Below, in pieces: positions 18,077 through 26,044 of a stretch of DNA of 64,000 bases. The stretch comes from Actinomycetes bacterium (GTDB lineage: Bacteria > Actinomycetota > Acidimicrobiia > Acidimicrobiales > RAAP-2), in NCBI GenBank assembly GCA_021791145.1, contig JAJYXE010000024.1, positions 37,063 to 101,062 of the forward strand. The letters are read 5' to 3'. The translations under genes and the position numbers were made by a program. Within the stretch, counting starts at the first letter, position 1. Each line of letters opens with the position of its first letter. The notes under the pieces were generated by a model. It worked only from the letters and a program-made list of their open reading frames with translations, was not told the DNA's origin and did not search any database.

Positions 18077-19678
18077 CTACTGCGAGCGTCCCCCTGCGCC
18101 GGTCTCCGGCCTGGTCGGCTCCGGGGGGGTCGTGCCGAGGGCGGCTGCGAGCACGTCGGCGTCGGCAGCCGCCTGATCGGCGAACGGCCATGGCGGCGCC
18201 CCGGCGTACCGGACGTCCTCGTAGGCCGAGGTGAGCGAATCGAGCGCGACCGTCCCTCCACGCGCCACGCCGGGAAAAGCCCTGAGCCGTGCAGCAAGCT
18301 CCCTCGGCGTCTCGGCGGACCCGCGTCCCTCGTCGGCCGCTCTCGCGGCAAGGAGGAGCCGCCGGTACGCGACGCGGACCGGGTCCCCGGGGAGGGGGTC
18401 GGGGCCCACGGCTTCCTCCCCTGACGCCGCGGCGGCCGTGCGTCGACCCTCGAAGAGCCCTGCGATCCGGCGGAGGAGCTCGCAGAGGAGGCGGCGCGCC
18501 TGCTCGCCGACGTGCCCCCAGGTGAACACCGACTCGCGCTCGTCGCCTGCCGTGGCGACGGGCCGTCGGCGACGGGACCATCGGAGCACCGCCCGCACCC
18601 CGAGCGCCACCCCGGCGGTCAGCACGGCCCCGAGGACGCAGAGGACGGCGATGCCCAAGGGCGAGAGGCTTTCCGTCGCAGTGCCCAGCCGGTGCCGCCG
18701 GGGCGCTGTCTGGGCGAACGTGATCGGCTTCGCACGCGCCTCTGGGTGCAAGGCGATGCGGGGAAGGCGGCTGAAGAGCCAGTCCCCGATCGAGCCGAGC
18801 ACGGCGCCGACTGCGTGCAGGACATGACCCGCCGCCGGCCCGACTGCGGCCCCTGCACCTCCGAGGAGGAGCGCGACCAACACGACGAGCGCGAGGGGGA
18901 CGGCCAATGCTGGGAGCCACAGCGCGCTCGACGCGCCGCGGACGCGCCGAAGCACCTGGCGTTCGACGTCAGCTCGCTGCGCCCAGGCCGCTGCCGCCAA
19001 CCCGACGGGGAAGTACACGAAGAGGAGCCATGGCGCCGCGCTGCTCGCGCGGTCGAAGCTGCCTGCGCCGGTCGCCGCCTGATGGCCGAAGACGAGGAGG
19101 AAGACCAGTGCACCCACGAGCAGGGAGACCGCGGGCCGGCGCACGGTGGGGCGCGCGGCGGCAACCCACGCCCCGCGCCCCCACTCGCACAGCACGACGG
19201 CCCAGCTCCATGGCACGGCCCGCGCCGCCACGACAGAGCGGGTCGGGATCGCCCAGGGGTGGAACGCCGCCGCCCACGTCGCGGCCGGCGCGCTGAGCCC
19301 GGTCACGAGCCCCGCGCTGAGTGCGGCGCCGGCGAGCGCTCCCAGCGCGGCGGCAGCTCGCCAGGCCCAGCGGCCCGCGCCCTGGCACCGGCGTGCCCGG
19401 CCGCGCGCCAGCGTGACGACGCCGAGCGCGGCGAGCGCGGGGAGCACGAAGGCGAGGTACGGCATGTCCACCCTCGGACGGCCGGGGCCTGCACTGCCGT
19501 TCGCGATGACGTCGAACGCGAGCGACAGCCACGCCCCCTCCGAGACGAGCAGGAGCGCGCCGGCACCGAAGCCGCCGGCACCGCGCGCGACGCCACCGGG
19601 GGCGACGGCGCCGAGCCCGACGGCACGGCCCGGCGCGCCGGCACGGCCGGGCGCGCTACCCGTCGATCTCGAGGACAT
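18077..19678 (-). CDS. Multi-pass membrane protein with C-terminal DUF4129 domain
   Basis: 533 residues from ATG 19678. Several hydrophobic segments in the first ~400 residues are followed by a cytoplasmic DUF4129-like segment (VRVAYRRLLLAARAADEG...TPRELAARLRAF, ending in YEDVRYAG). DUF4129 is normally found with transglutaminase, DUF58 and MoxR genes, as here; no transglutaminase domain is visible in this protein. Role unknown, probably cell-envelope related. The ATG lies inside the end of the DUF58 gene (23-base overlap), so the pair is coupled. Confidence 0.8.
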   Translation of the reverse strand: MSSRSTGSAPGRAGAPGRAVGLGAVAPGGVARGAGGFGAGALLLVSEGAWLSLAFDVIANGSAGPGRPRVDMPYLAFVLPALAALGVVTLARGRARRCQGAGRWAWRAAAALGALAGAALSAGLVTGLSAPAATWAAAFHPWAIPTRSVVAARAVPWSWAVVLCEWGRGAWVAAARPTVRRPAVSLLVGALVFLLVFGHQAATGAGSFDRASSAAPWLLFVYFPVGLAAAAWAQRADVERQVLRRVRGASSALWLPALAVPLALVVLVALLLGGAGAAVGPAAGHVLHAVGAVLGSIGDWLFSRLPRIALHPEARAKPITFAQTAPRRHRLGTATESLSPLGIAVLCVLGAVLTAGVALGVRAVLRWSRRRRPVATAGDERESVFTWGHVGEQARRLLCELLRRIAGLFEGRRTAAAASGEEAVGPDPLPGDPVRVAYRRLLLAARAADEGRGSAETPRELAARLRAFPGVARGGTVALDSLTSAYEDVRYAGAPPWPFADQAAADADVLAAALGTTPPEPTRPETGAGGRSQ

Positions 19679-20894
19679 CACGTTCCCGCCATCCCGGCTC
19701 GTAGGAGACCACCCACCGGCCGTCGACCGAACCGGCCGAGGGTCCCCGGCCAGCACACGTCGCGACCCACATCGCGCTCAGCGCGCTGCGGCGACGCAGG
19801 TGTGCGATCGCTGCAGGCAGTCCCTCCGAGAAGTCCGCCGACACCACGAGCGCGCTGGTGCCCATCCCGAGTCGCGGACCCTGCTCGAGGAGCACTCGCT
19901 CGAGCGGCACCGCGCCGGCGGTCGTCACGCGGGCCAGCGCCTCAAGCATGAGGGGGAGGGATCCTCGTGCCGACTGCGTCGGGATGGCGACGAGCCGGCC
20001 TCGGGACGTGCCGTTGGCGAAGACGCCGACCGGGACCTTGGCGTCGACGAGGTGCGCCACGACGCTCGCGGCGACCGACACCACCAGCTCGGTCACGTCC
20101 GCCCCGACCCCAGCCGTCACGCCCGCCGGGGGGAGGAGGTCGACGAAGACGACCACGCCCAGCGTGGTCGCCGGTTCGTGCACCCGGACGAGCAGGTCCC
20201 CGTGGCGCGCGCTCGCCCGCCAGTCCACGTGGCGCACGGGGTCGCCAGATCGGTACGCCCGGACCCCGATCACCCGCGTGGGGTCAGGGGCGAGGCTCTG
20301 GCGGACCCGTCGGTCGGGAACCGGGATGCGCGCAGCGACGAGCGGCGAGGCGAGCGGCACCACCTTGGGGTAGACGAGGAGCGACATCTCGTTGCGCACC
20401 TCGCGTCGTTGCTCACGCGTGCCGACCGGGCTGCCCGAGCGCAGCTCGGCTGGGCCGAAGAGGTGCTCACCCCGCGCGTCGCAGCGGACGGTCAGGCGGC
20501 GGCGCAGCCGCCGGTACGGGAGCAGGGAGACCACGAGCTGGAGCTCTGTCCGCCACCCCGCGGCGACCACCGGCGCGCCTTCGAGCGTCAAGCGGGACGG
20601 GACCTGCTCGCGCACGTGCAGCCAAGTGAGGGGGAGGAGCTTGTCGTTCACGATCTCCACCTCCACGGACACGGACTCGCCGAACGCCGCGCGCCGGCGT
20701 GAGAGGGTCCGCGTGTAGCCCACGCCTGCCAGCGACTCCCTGCCCCAGATCCACAGGAGGAGCGACGCCACGACGATCAGCACGCCCGCCGCGGCGAGGT
20801 ACCTCCCGGCGACCACCCAACCGACGACGGCGATCGCCGCGCCCGCGGCGGCGATCCCCCACTCCGGGTCGATCCGGGCTCGCACCTCTCGCAC
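19656..20894 (-). CDS. DUF58 domain membrane protein
   Basis: 412 residues from GTG 20894. Two transmembrane segments near residues 15-55 are followed by a beta-rich region. The DUF58 signature GDPVRHVDWRASARHGDLLVR lies near residue 218, and a von Willebrand A-like fold follows (VVVFVDLLPP). DUF58 proteins pair with MoxR ATPases, and the MoxR gene lies 15 bases upstream. The pairing is thought to act in assembly of metal-containing or envelope complexes, but no target is visible. Confidence 0.88.
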   Translation of the reverse strand: MREVRARIDPEWGIAAAGAAIAVVGWVVAGRYLAAAGVLIVVASLLLWIWGRESLAGVGYTRTLSRRRAAFGESVSVEVEIVNDKLLPLTWLHVREQVPSRLTLEGAPVVAAGWRTELQLVVSLLPYRRLRRRLTVRCDARGEHLFGPAELRSGSPVGTREQRREVRNEMSLLVYPKVVPLASPLVAARIPVPDRRVRQSLAPDPTRVIGVRAYRSGDPVRHVDWRASARHGDLLVRVHEPATTLGVVVFVDLLPPAGVTAGVGADVTELVVSVAASVVAHLVDAKVPVGVFANGTSRGRLVAIPTQSARGSLPLMLEALARVTTAGAVPLERVLLEQGPRLGMGTSALVVSADFSEGLPAAIAHLRRRSALSAMWVATCAGRGPSAGSVDGRWVVSYEPGWRERDVLEIDG

Positions 20895-20909
20895 GGTCGA
20901 TCCTCCGGG

Positions 20910-21872
20910 CTACCCGGCGACCTCTTGCTCGACGGGGACCGGCACCCTGGCGAGCAGATCGGCGAGGAGGCGCTGGGGGCTGTCGCCACCGAGTCGCGCG
21001 TCGGAGCGAAGGATGAGCCGGTGCGCCAGCACCGGCGGAGCCAGCAGCTTCACGTCGTCGGGGAGCACGAAGCGGCGACCGTCGAGGAGCGCGCGCGCTT
21101 GTGCGGCCCGCAGGAGCGCCAGCGCCGCGCGCGGGCTCGCTCCCAGTGCCAGCCGGTCGTCTCCCCGCGTCGCTCGGACGAGCTCGAGCAGGTACGCGCG
21201 CACGGCCTCACCCACCATCACCTCGCCGCGTGCCGACTGCAGCCTCACGATCTCACCGGGTGAGGTCACGGCGTGAAGCCGCGCGAACGGGTCGTCGTTG
21301 CCGAACCTTCGCAGCATCTCGTCCTCCTCCTCGACGCTCGGATAGCCCGGCGCGACGCGGACGAGGAACCGGTCGAGCTGTGCCTCGGGAAGGGGGAACG
21401 TGCCCTCGAGCTCGACGGGGTTCTGCGTGGCGAGCACGACGAAAGGCTCGGGCAGCGCGAAGGTACGCCCGTCAACGGTCACCTGGCGCTCCTCCATCGC
21501 CTCGAGCAGCGCGGATTGCGTCCTCGGCGTGGCCCGGTTGATCTCGTCCGCGAGCAGCACGGGCGTGAAGACCGGGCCGGGACGGAACTCGAACTCCGCG
21601 GACCTCTGGTCGAAGACGCTCGATCCGGTCACGTCGGAGGGGAGGACGTCGGGGGTGAACTGCACCCGCCGGAAGCCGCACCCCATCGCGGCGGCGAGCG
21701 ATCGGGCGAGCAGCGTCTTTCCCACGCCGGGCACGTCTTCGACCAGCACATGGCCACGGGACAGCAGTGCGACGAGGAGGAGGTCCACGACCTCCCGCTT
21801 GCCGACGACCACAGTCGCCACCGCCTCGCGCAGGCGCGCGAGCGCATCGGGGGTCCGACCGGCCTGCTGCAC
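20910..21872 (-). CDS. MoxR-family AAA+ ATPase
   Basis: 320 residues from GTG 21872. Walker A is VEDVPGVGKTLLARSLA, Walker B LLADEINRATPRTQSALLEAM, and sensor 1 is in VLATQNPVELEGTFPLPEAQLDRF. All are diagnostic of MoxR chaperone-like ATPases. It probably remodels the partner encoded by the DUF58 gene next to it. It is the first gene of MoxR-DUF58-DUF4129 and is transcribed away from the cobalamin riboswitch operon. Confidence 0.93.
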   Translation of the reverse strand: MQQAGRTPDALARLREAVATVVVGKREVVDLLLVALLSRGHVLVEDVPGVGKTLLARSLAAAMGCGFRRVQFTPDVLPSDVTGSSVFDQRSAEFEFRPGPVFTPVLLADEINRATPRTQSALLEAMEERQVTVDGRTFALPEPFVVLATQNPVELEGTFPLPEAQLDRFLVRVAPGYPSVEEEDEMLRRFGNDDPFARLHAVTSPGEIVRLQSARGEVMVGEAVRAYLLELVRATRGDDRLALGASPRAALALLRAAQARALLDGRRFVLPDDVKLLAPPVLAHRLILRSDARLGGDSPQRLLADLLARVPVPVEQEVAG

Positions 21873-21919
21873 AAGTCGTGACGCTAGCTGCGCAAGGGGC
21901 TATCATCCGCCTCGACACA

Positions 21920-22064
21920 GGGCAGCGGACCCAGGAAGCCGGTGCGAGTCCGGCACGGTGCCGCCACTGTGATCGGGGAGCTTCCCTCGCGCAGACCACG
22001 GCCCAGCTCGGGCTGGAAGGTCGAGGGGAGCGTTGATCCGGAGTCAGGATACTGACCGCTGCCC
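21920..22064 (+). promoter_or_regulatory. Adenosylcobalamin riboswitch
   Basis: The closing helix GGGCAGCGG (21920-21928) pairs with CCGCTGCCC (22056-22064). Inside it are the conserved blocks GGTGCGAGTCCGGCACGGTG, GCCGCCACTGTGA (B12 box core) and AGTCAGGATACTG near the 3' end. Downstream, CCTCC (22064-22068) can pair with the GGAGG Shine-Dalgarno at 22091-22095, so control of translation is plausible. It precedes the lipoprotein-ECF transporter operon, which should therefore be repressed by cobalamin. Confidence 0.93.
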
Positions 22065-22107
22065 TCCCTACGACGGGGCGAGAGCACCCCGGAGGAGCGT
22101 GCATGAC

Positions 22108-22719
22108 ATGGCCGGTACTTCGTTTCTTGGTCGGCTTTCTTCTCTTGCTCGGGCTTCTTCCCGGCCTTCCTTCAGCCCGCGCCGTCCTTCCGGTGCGCCT
22201 CGCCGGGTCATGGCGGTCGCGGCGTTCGTGCTGCTGTCGGGGGTGACCGCGGCCGCCTGCGGCTCCGGCAGCCCGTCGGGCACCCCGTCCCGCTCGTCGA
22301 CAGGCACGAAGCCCGCAGCGGCCCTGGCCGGGTCGTGCACCGGGGTGCCGGGCGCCCACCACGCCCGCCTCGTGGTCGAGACCTCGCCAGGAAAGGTCGT
22401 CGCGCGCTGCGTCGGCTTTGCCGCAAAGAGCATCCCCGCGCTCAAGCTGCTCGAGAAGAGCGGGATCCAGTTCGGCACACAGAAGTTCAGCTTCGGTGTC
22501 GCCATCTGCCAGGTCGACCACGTCCCGGCGCACTACACCCAGTGCCTGCCGTCCGGGCAGGACTATTGGGCGCTCTTCTTGTCGAAGAACGGCCGAACCT
22601 GGACGACCCCGTCGGTCGGCGTGAGCGAGATCACCGTGCCGTCGGGGGGTTCGATCGGCCTGCGCTACGACCCACCGACCGGCTCCCCGCCGCCACCACC
22701 GCACCCGACGCCGGCGTGA
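22108..22719 (+). CDS. Riboswitch-controlled lipoprotein with DUF4430-like domain
   Basis: About 203 residues. A hydrophobic stretch (MAVAAFVLLSGVTAAACGSG) ends in a lipobox-like TAAAC, so the protein is probably anchored outside the membrane. The C-terminal part (YWALFLSKNGRTWTTPSVG, then ITVPSGGSIGLRYD) resembles DUF4430/transcobalamin-like domains found beside B12-regulated transporters. It may bind cobalamin or a precursor before handing it to the ECF transporter; that is inference. ATG 22108 has GGAGGA at 22091-22096; GTG 22099 is an in-frame alternative. It overlaps the next gene by GTGA. Confidence 0.72.
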   Translation: MAGTSFLGRLSSLARASSRPSFSPRRPSGAPRRVMAVAAFVLLSGVTAAACGSGSPSGTPSRSSTGTKPAAALAGSCTGVPGAHHARLVVETSPGKVVARCVGFAAKSIPALKLLEKSGIQFGTQKFSFGVAICQVDHVPAHYTQCLPSGQDYWALFLSKNGRTWTTPSVGVSEITVPSGGSIGLRYDPPTGSPPPPPHPTPA

Positions 22720-23552
22720 CGCGCACGGCGGCGGTCGCGCTCTGGGTGCTGGCCGCGCTGGTGGTCGCCCTGTTCGACTCAGACCCCGTCGCTCGCGCCG
22801 TCGTGCTGGCAGGTGCGTGGGCGCTGCTCGCGCGCCGGCAGGTGACCGGGAGGCGTCTGCGTACGCTGGCGGTCGGGCTCGGCGTGCTGGCGCTCTTTAC
22901 GACCACGCTCAACGGGCTCCTCTCTCACACCGGCGCGACCGTGATCGGGGTGCTGCCGTCGTGGCTTCCGCTCGTCGGCGGCCCCGTCACGGCGGAAGCC
23001 TTCGCCAACGGCGGCTCGATCGCGCTCGGACTGATCGCGGCGATCTCGGTGACCGCGGTGCTCTCCGTGGTCATCGAACCGACCGATCTCGTCGACGCAC
23101 TTCCCGGCCCGCTCCACCATGCCGGCGCCGCGCTCGGCGCCGCGCTCAACCTGGTCCCGGCCACCGCCGCCAGCTTCGTCGCCGTACGCGACGCGCAGCG
23201 GCTGCGCGGCTGGCGGCCGCGGGGCGCCCGGGCGCTGGTCGACCTCGCCGTCCCGGTCCTGCTCGGCGCGATCGACCGGTCCGTTCAGCTGGCCGAGTCG
23301 ATGGAGGCACGCGCCTTCGGCGCCGGCCCTCGCACGAGGTTGGCCGGCGGCGAACGTTCGGCGCGCCTCACCGCCCTCGCGCTCGCCGCCCTCCTCGTCC
23401 TCGTCGTCGCGGTCGTCGCCTACGCTCTCGGCGAGACGGGGAGCTGGTACGCCTACCCCTTGCCGACGGTCCCCTCGCTGGCCCCCGCCGTCCTCGTCCC
23501 CGCCGTCGTGATCGCCCTCGCCGGCGCACTGCTTCCTTCGGAGCCGGCATGA
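22716..23552 (+). CDS. ECF transporter T component (EcfT/CbiQ-like)
   Basis: 278 residues from the GTG that overlaps the lipoprotein stop. Five or so hydrophobic segments are seen. The two Ala-Arg-Gly-type coupling motifs appear as RDAQRLRGW and SMEARAFG, which lie in the cytoplasmic helices that contact the ATPases. It is the energy-coupling membrane subunit that links the S component to the ABC ATPases. The adjacent riboswitch points to vitamin B12 or cobinamide import. Confidence 0.85.
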   Translation: MTRTAAVALWVLAALVVALFDSDPVARAVVLAGAWALLARRQVTGRRLRTLAVGLGVLALFTTTLNGLLSHTGATVIGVLPSWLPLVGGPVTAEAFANGGSIALGLIAAISVTAVLSVVIEPTDLVDALPGPLHHAGAALGAALNLVPATAASFVAVRDAQRLRGWRPRGARALVDLAVPVLLGAIDRSVQLAESMEARAFGAGPRTRLAGGERSARLTALALAALLVLVVAVVAYALGETGSWYAYPLPTVPSLAPAVLVPAVVIALAGALLPSEPA

Positions 23553-23565
23553 GCTCGGCACCGGC

Positions 23566-25062
23566 GTGACACGCGCGCAGGCGATCCTCGGGACCGGCGC
23601 GACGACGCTCGCGTTCGAGAAACTGACCTACACGTACCCGGCATGGTCCGACATGCCTGCACCCGCGCTCGTCGACGTCGACCTCCGGATGCAGCCGGGC
23701 CTGACCCTCGTCGACGGCGACTCGGGTTCTGGGAAGTCCACCCTCCTGCGACTGTGCAACGGCCTCGTGCCCCACTTCCACGGCGGCTCGCTCCGAGGCC
23801 GTGCCGTCGTCTGCGGCCTCGACGTGCTGACCACCCCCACCCGGCGCCTCGCCCGCCACGTGGGCTTCGTCTTCCAAGAGCCCGAGCTGGGCTTCGTCCG
23901 CGGCACCGTCGCCCGAGAGGTGGCGTTCTTCCCCGAGAACCTCGGTCTTCAACGCGAGTCCATACGGCGGCGCGTGCACGACGCCCTCGACCAGGTGGGC
24001 ATCGGCGGCCTGGCATCGCGCAGGCTCGCCACGCTGTCGGGAGGGGAGCGCCAGCGCGTCGCGCTCGCGGGGGCCCTCGCCGCCGGACCCGCCGTGCTCG
24101 CGATGGACGAGCCGCTGTCCCAGCTCGACGGCCGGGGCGCGACCGCCCTCACCGCCACGCTCTCGGCGCTCGCCGCCGGAGGGACCACCGTCGTGATCGC
24201 AGAGCACCGTCTCGGGCACCTCATCGGCGCCCGCAGGGTGACGCTCGCCGAGGGCCGCGTCACCTCGGACCGCTCAAGCGCCTCGGGCAGCGAGCGGCCA
24301 AGCGCGCCACGCGGCGCGCCGGACGATGCGCCGCACGCCGCGCCGCGTACCGACCAGCCGTCGTCACGACCGCCGCGAGCGCCTGGGGGCGCGGGCCAAA
24401 ACGGATGGTCGCTCTCCCGCGTGACGGTCGGGGCGGGCGGGCGACCTCTCCTCGAAGGCGTCGACCTCGCGGGTGGCGCCGGCGAGGTGGTCGTGGTGAC
24501 GGGAGCAAACGGGTCGGGCAAGACCACGCTGTTGCGGACCATCGCCGGCCTCGCCGAGCCGCTCGCGGGGCACGTGGAGCGCCGACCGGGCCGGATCGCC
24601 TACCTGCCGCAGGAACCGGGCGTGCTCCTGCACCGCCACAGCGTGCGCGCAGAGGTCGACCAGACCCTGCGCTGGTCCCAGCTGTCCGGAAGCGCCCAGG
24701 AGGTGCTCGACCTGCTCGGGCTGGGCGACATCGCGGACCGCGACCCCCGCGATCTTTCGGGCGGCCAGCGACAGCGTGCAGCCCTGGCCGTCGTCCTGGC
24801 GGGCCGGCCGGCGCTCGCGCTGCTCGACGAGCCCACGCGTGGCATGGACGCCGCGGCGCGGGTCTCGCTGGCCGAGGTCCTGCGCCACCTCGCCGAGGCG
24901 GGGACCGCGGTCGTGGCCGCCACCCACGACGTCGCGCTGGCACGGGAGCTGCACGGACGCGTCGTCCGGATCGAAGACGGCGTGCTCGTCGCCGACGAGC
25001 CGGGTGCGGGTCCTGCACTTCGCGCAGCGATGGCCCGACAGGCTTCTCGGAGCGGGCCGTGA
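23566..25062 (+). CDS. ECF transporter double ATPase (fused EcfA-EcfA')
   Basis: 498 residues carrying two ABC ATPase domains in one chain. The first has Walker A GDSGSGKSTLL, the Q-loop in VFQEPE, signature LSGGERQRVALA and Walker B VLAMDEP. The second starts near residue 285 with GANGSGKTTLL, LSGGQRQRAALA and LLDEPTRGMD. A low-complexity linker rich in Ser, Ala and Arg joins them. In many ECF systems the two ATPases are separate genes. The start GTG lies 13 bases after the EcfT stop. Confidence 0.9.
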   Translation: MTRAQAILGTGATTLAFEKLTYTYPAWSDMPAPALVDVDLRMQPGLTLVDGDSGSGKSTLLRLCNGLVPHFHGGSLRGRAVVCGLDVLTTPTRRLARHVGFVFQEPELGFVRGTVAREVAFFPENLGLQRESIRRRVHDALDQVGIGGLASRRLATLSGGERQRVALAGALAAGPAVLAMDEPLSQLDGRGATALTATLSALAAGGTTVVIAEHRLGHLIGARRVTLAEGRVTSDRSSASGSERPSAPRGAPDDAPHAAPRTDQPSSRPPRAPGGAGQNGWSLSRVTVGAGGRPLLEGVDLAGGAGEVVVVTGANGSGKTTLLRTIAGLAEPLAGHVERRPGRIAYLPQEPGVLLHRHSVRAEVDQTLRWSQLSGSAQEVLDLLGLGDIADRDPRDLSGGQRQRAALAVVLAGRPALALLDEPTRGMDAAARVSLAEVLRHLAEAGTAVVAATHDVALARELHGRVVRIEDGVLVADEPGAGPALRAAMARQASRSGP

Positions 25063-25988
25063 GGCGTCACGCCGGCGCAGCTCTCCCGATCGCGTCGGTC
25101 GTCGGCGCCGCGGTGTTCCTCTGGCCGTTCTTCTCCTCCGGGCCCCCCGGGGCAGCGACTGCGGCGGCCTTCGGGATCGGAACGGCCGCGGGCCTGGCCG
25201 CGCTCGAGCTGGCCGCCGGCCGCCTCGACGCGCGACGGCTCGCCCTTCTCGCCGCCCTCTCCGCCATCGACGCGGCCGCGCGCGCCGTCGTCGTGACCGG
25301 GATCGGTGGCTTCAGCCCGATCTTCCTCCTCATCCTGTGCGGGGGCTACGTCTTCGGAGCCGAGTACGGCTTCCTGCTCGGGGCCACGACCCTGCTCGTG
25401 TCGGCGCTGGTCACCGGCGGGCTCGGCCCGTGGCTGCCCTATCAGCTCTTCGCCGCCGGCTGGGTCGGCGCGCTCGCCGGGCTGGCCGGTCGAGGGAGGA
25501 CCGGGCGCCCGACTCGCCGCGACGTCGCCGTGCTGGTGGCGGTGGGAGTGGTCACCGGCTACGGCTTCGGCGCCGTCATGGACGTGTGGAACTGGACCTT
25601 CTTCCAGTCGTCTCCAGGGCTCGGGTTCCACCCCGGCATGGCGGCCGGAGAGGCGCTCTCGCACTTCGCCCGCTTCTACGTGGTCACCTCGGCGCTCTAT
25701 GACACGTTTCGTGCGGGGGGCAACGCAGTGATGGTGGCCGTGCTCGGGACGCCGGTCCTCGTCGCCCTCGCCCGTCTCCGTGCGAGGCTCTCGGTGACGG
25801 TCGAGCCCGTCGCGCCGGCCGCATCGGTGGACCCCGTCGCGCCGGCCGCATCGGTGCAGCCCGTCGCGCCCGCCGCATCGGTGGAGCCTGTCGCGCCCGC
25901 CGCATCGGTCGAGCCCGTCGCCCCGCCCGGCGTCGGCACACGAGGGGGAGCGCCCGAGCGGGCGCGAGAGGAGAGGCCGGTAGGCTGA
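25059..25988 (+). CDS. ECF transporter S component (substrate-binding membrane protein), candidate cobalamin carrier
   Basis: 309 residues from the GTG overlapping the ATPase stop (GTGA). About six hydrophobic segments are followed by a repetitive tail. FSPIFLLILCGGYVFGAEYGFLLG and VGVVTGYGFGAVMDVWNW look like the S components that accompany B12-riboswitch ECF operons (CbrT-like). It would bind the vitamin within the membrane. The C-terminal ~65 residues are a nine-residue repeat (V-E/D/Q-PVAPAAS) unlike the family and probably lie in the cytoplasm or outside the membrane domain. Confidence 0.8.
   Translation: MRRHAGAALPIASVVGAAVFLWPFFSSGPPGAATAAAFGIGTAAGLAALELAAGRLDARRLALLAALSAIDAAARAVVVTGIGGFSPIFLLILCGGYVFGAEYGFLLGATTLLVSALVTGGLGPWLPYQLFAAGWVGALAGLAGRGRTGRPTRRDVAVLVAVGVVTGYGFGAVMDVWNWTFFQSSPGLGFHPGMAAGEALSHFARFYVVTSALYDTFRAGGNAVMVAVLGTPVLVALARLRARLSVTVEPVAPAASVDPVAPAASVQPVAPAASVEPVAPAASVEPVAPPGVGTRGGAPERAREERPVG
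25803..25930 (+). repeat. 27-bp in-frame tandem repeat in the S-component gene
   Basis: Four full copies and part of a fifth of a 27-base unit (GAGCCCGTCGCGCC followed by sGCCGCATCGGTG) encode the nine-residue units VEPVAPAAS, VDPVAPAAS, VQPVAPAAS and so on. Copy number is likely to vary between strains by slippage. Confidence 0.9.
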
Positions 25989-26044
25989 CACGGCTATGAA
26001 CCCGGGCGACCCGACATCCGGCTCGACGGTCTAGGAGCGGGGCG

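Noticed and set aside
25803..25930. CRISPR-like array
   Set aside because: The repeats are directly adjacent without spacers and keep the reading frame of the S-component gene. No cas genes or spaced repeats were seen anywhere in the window.
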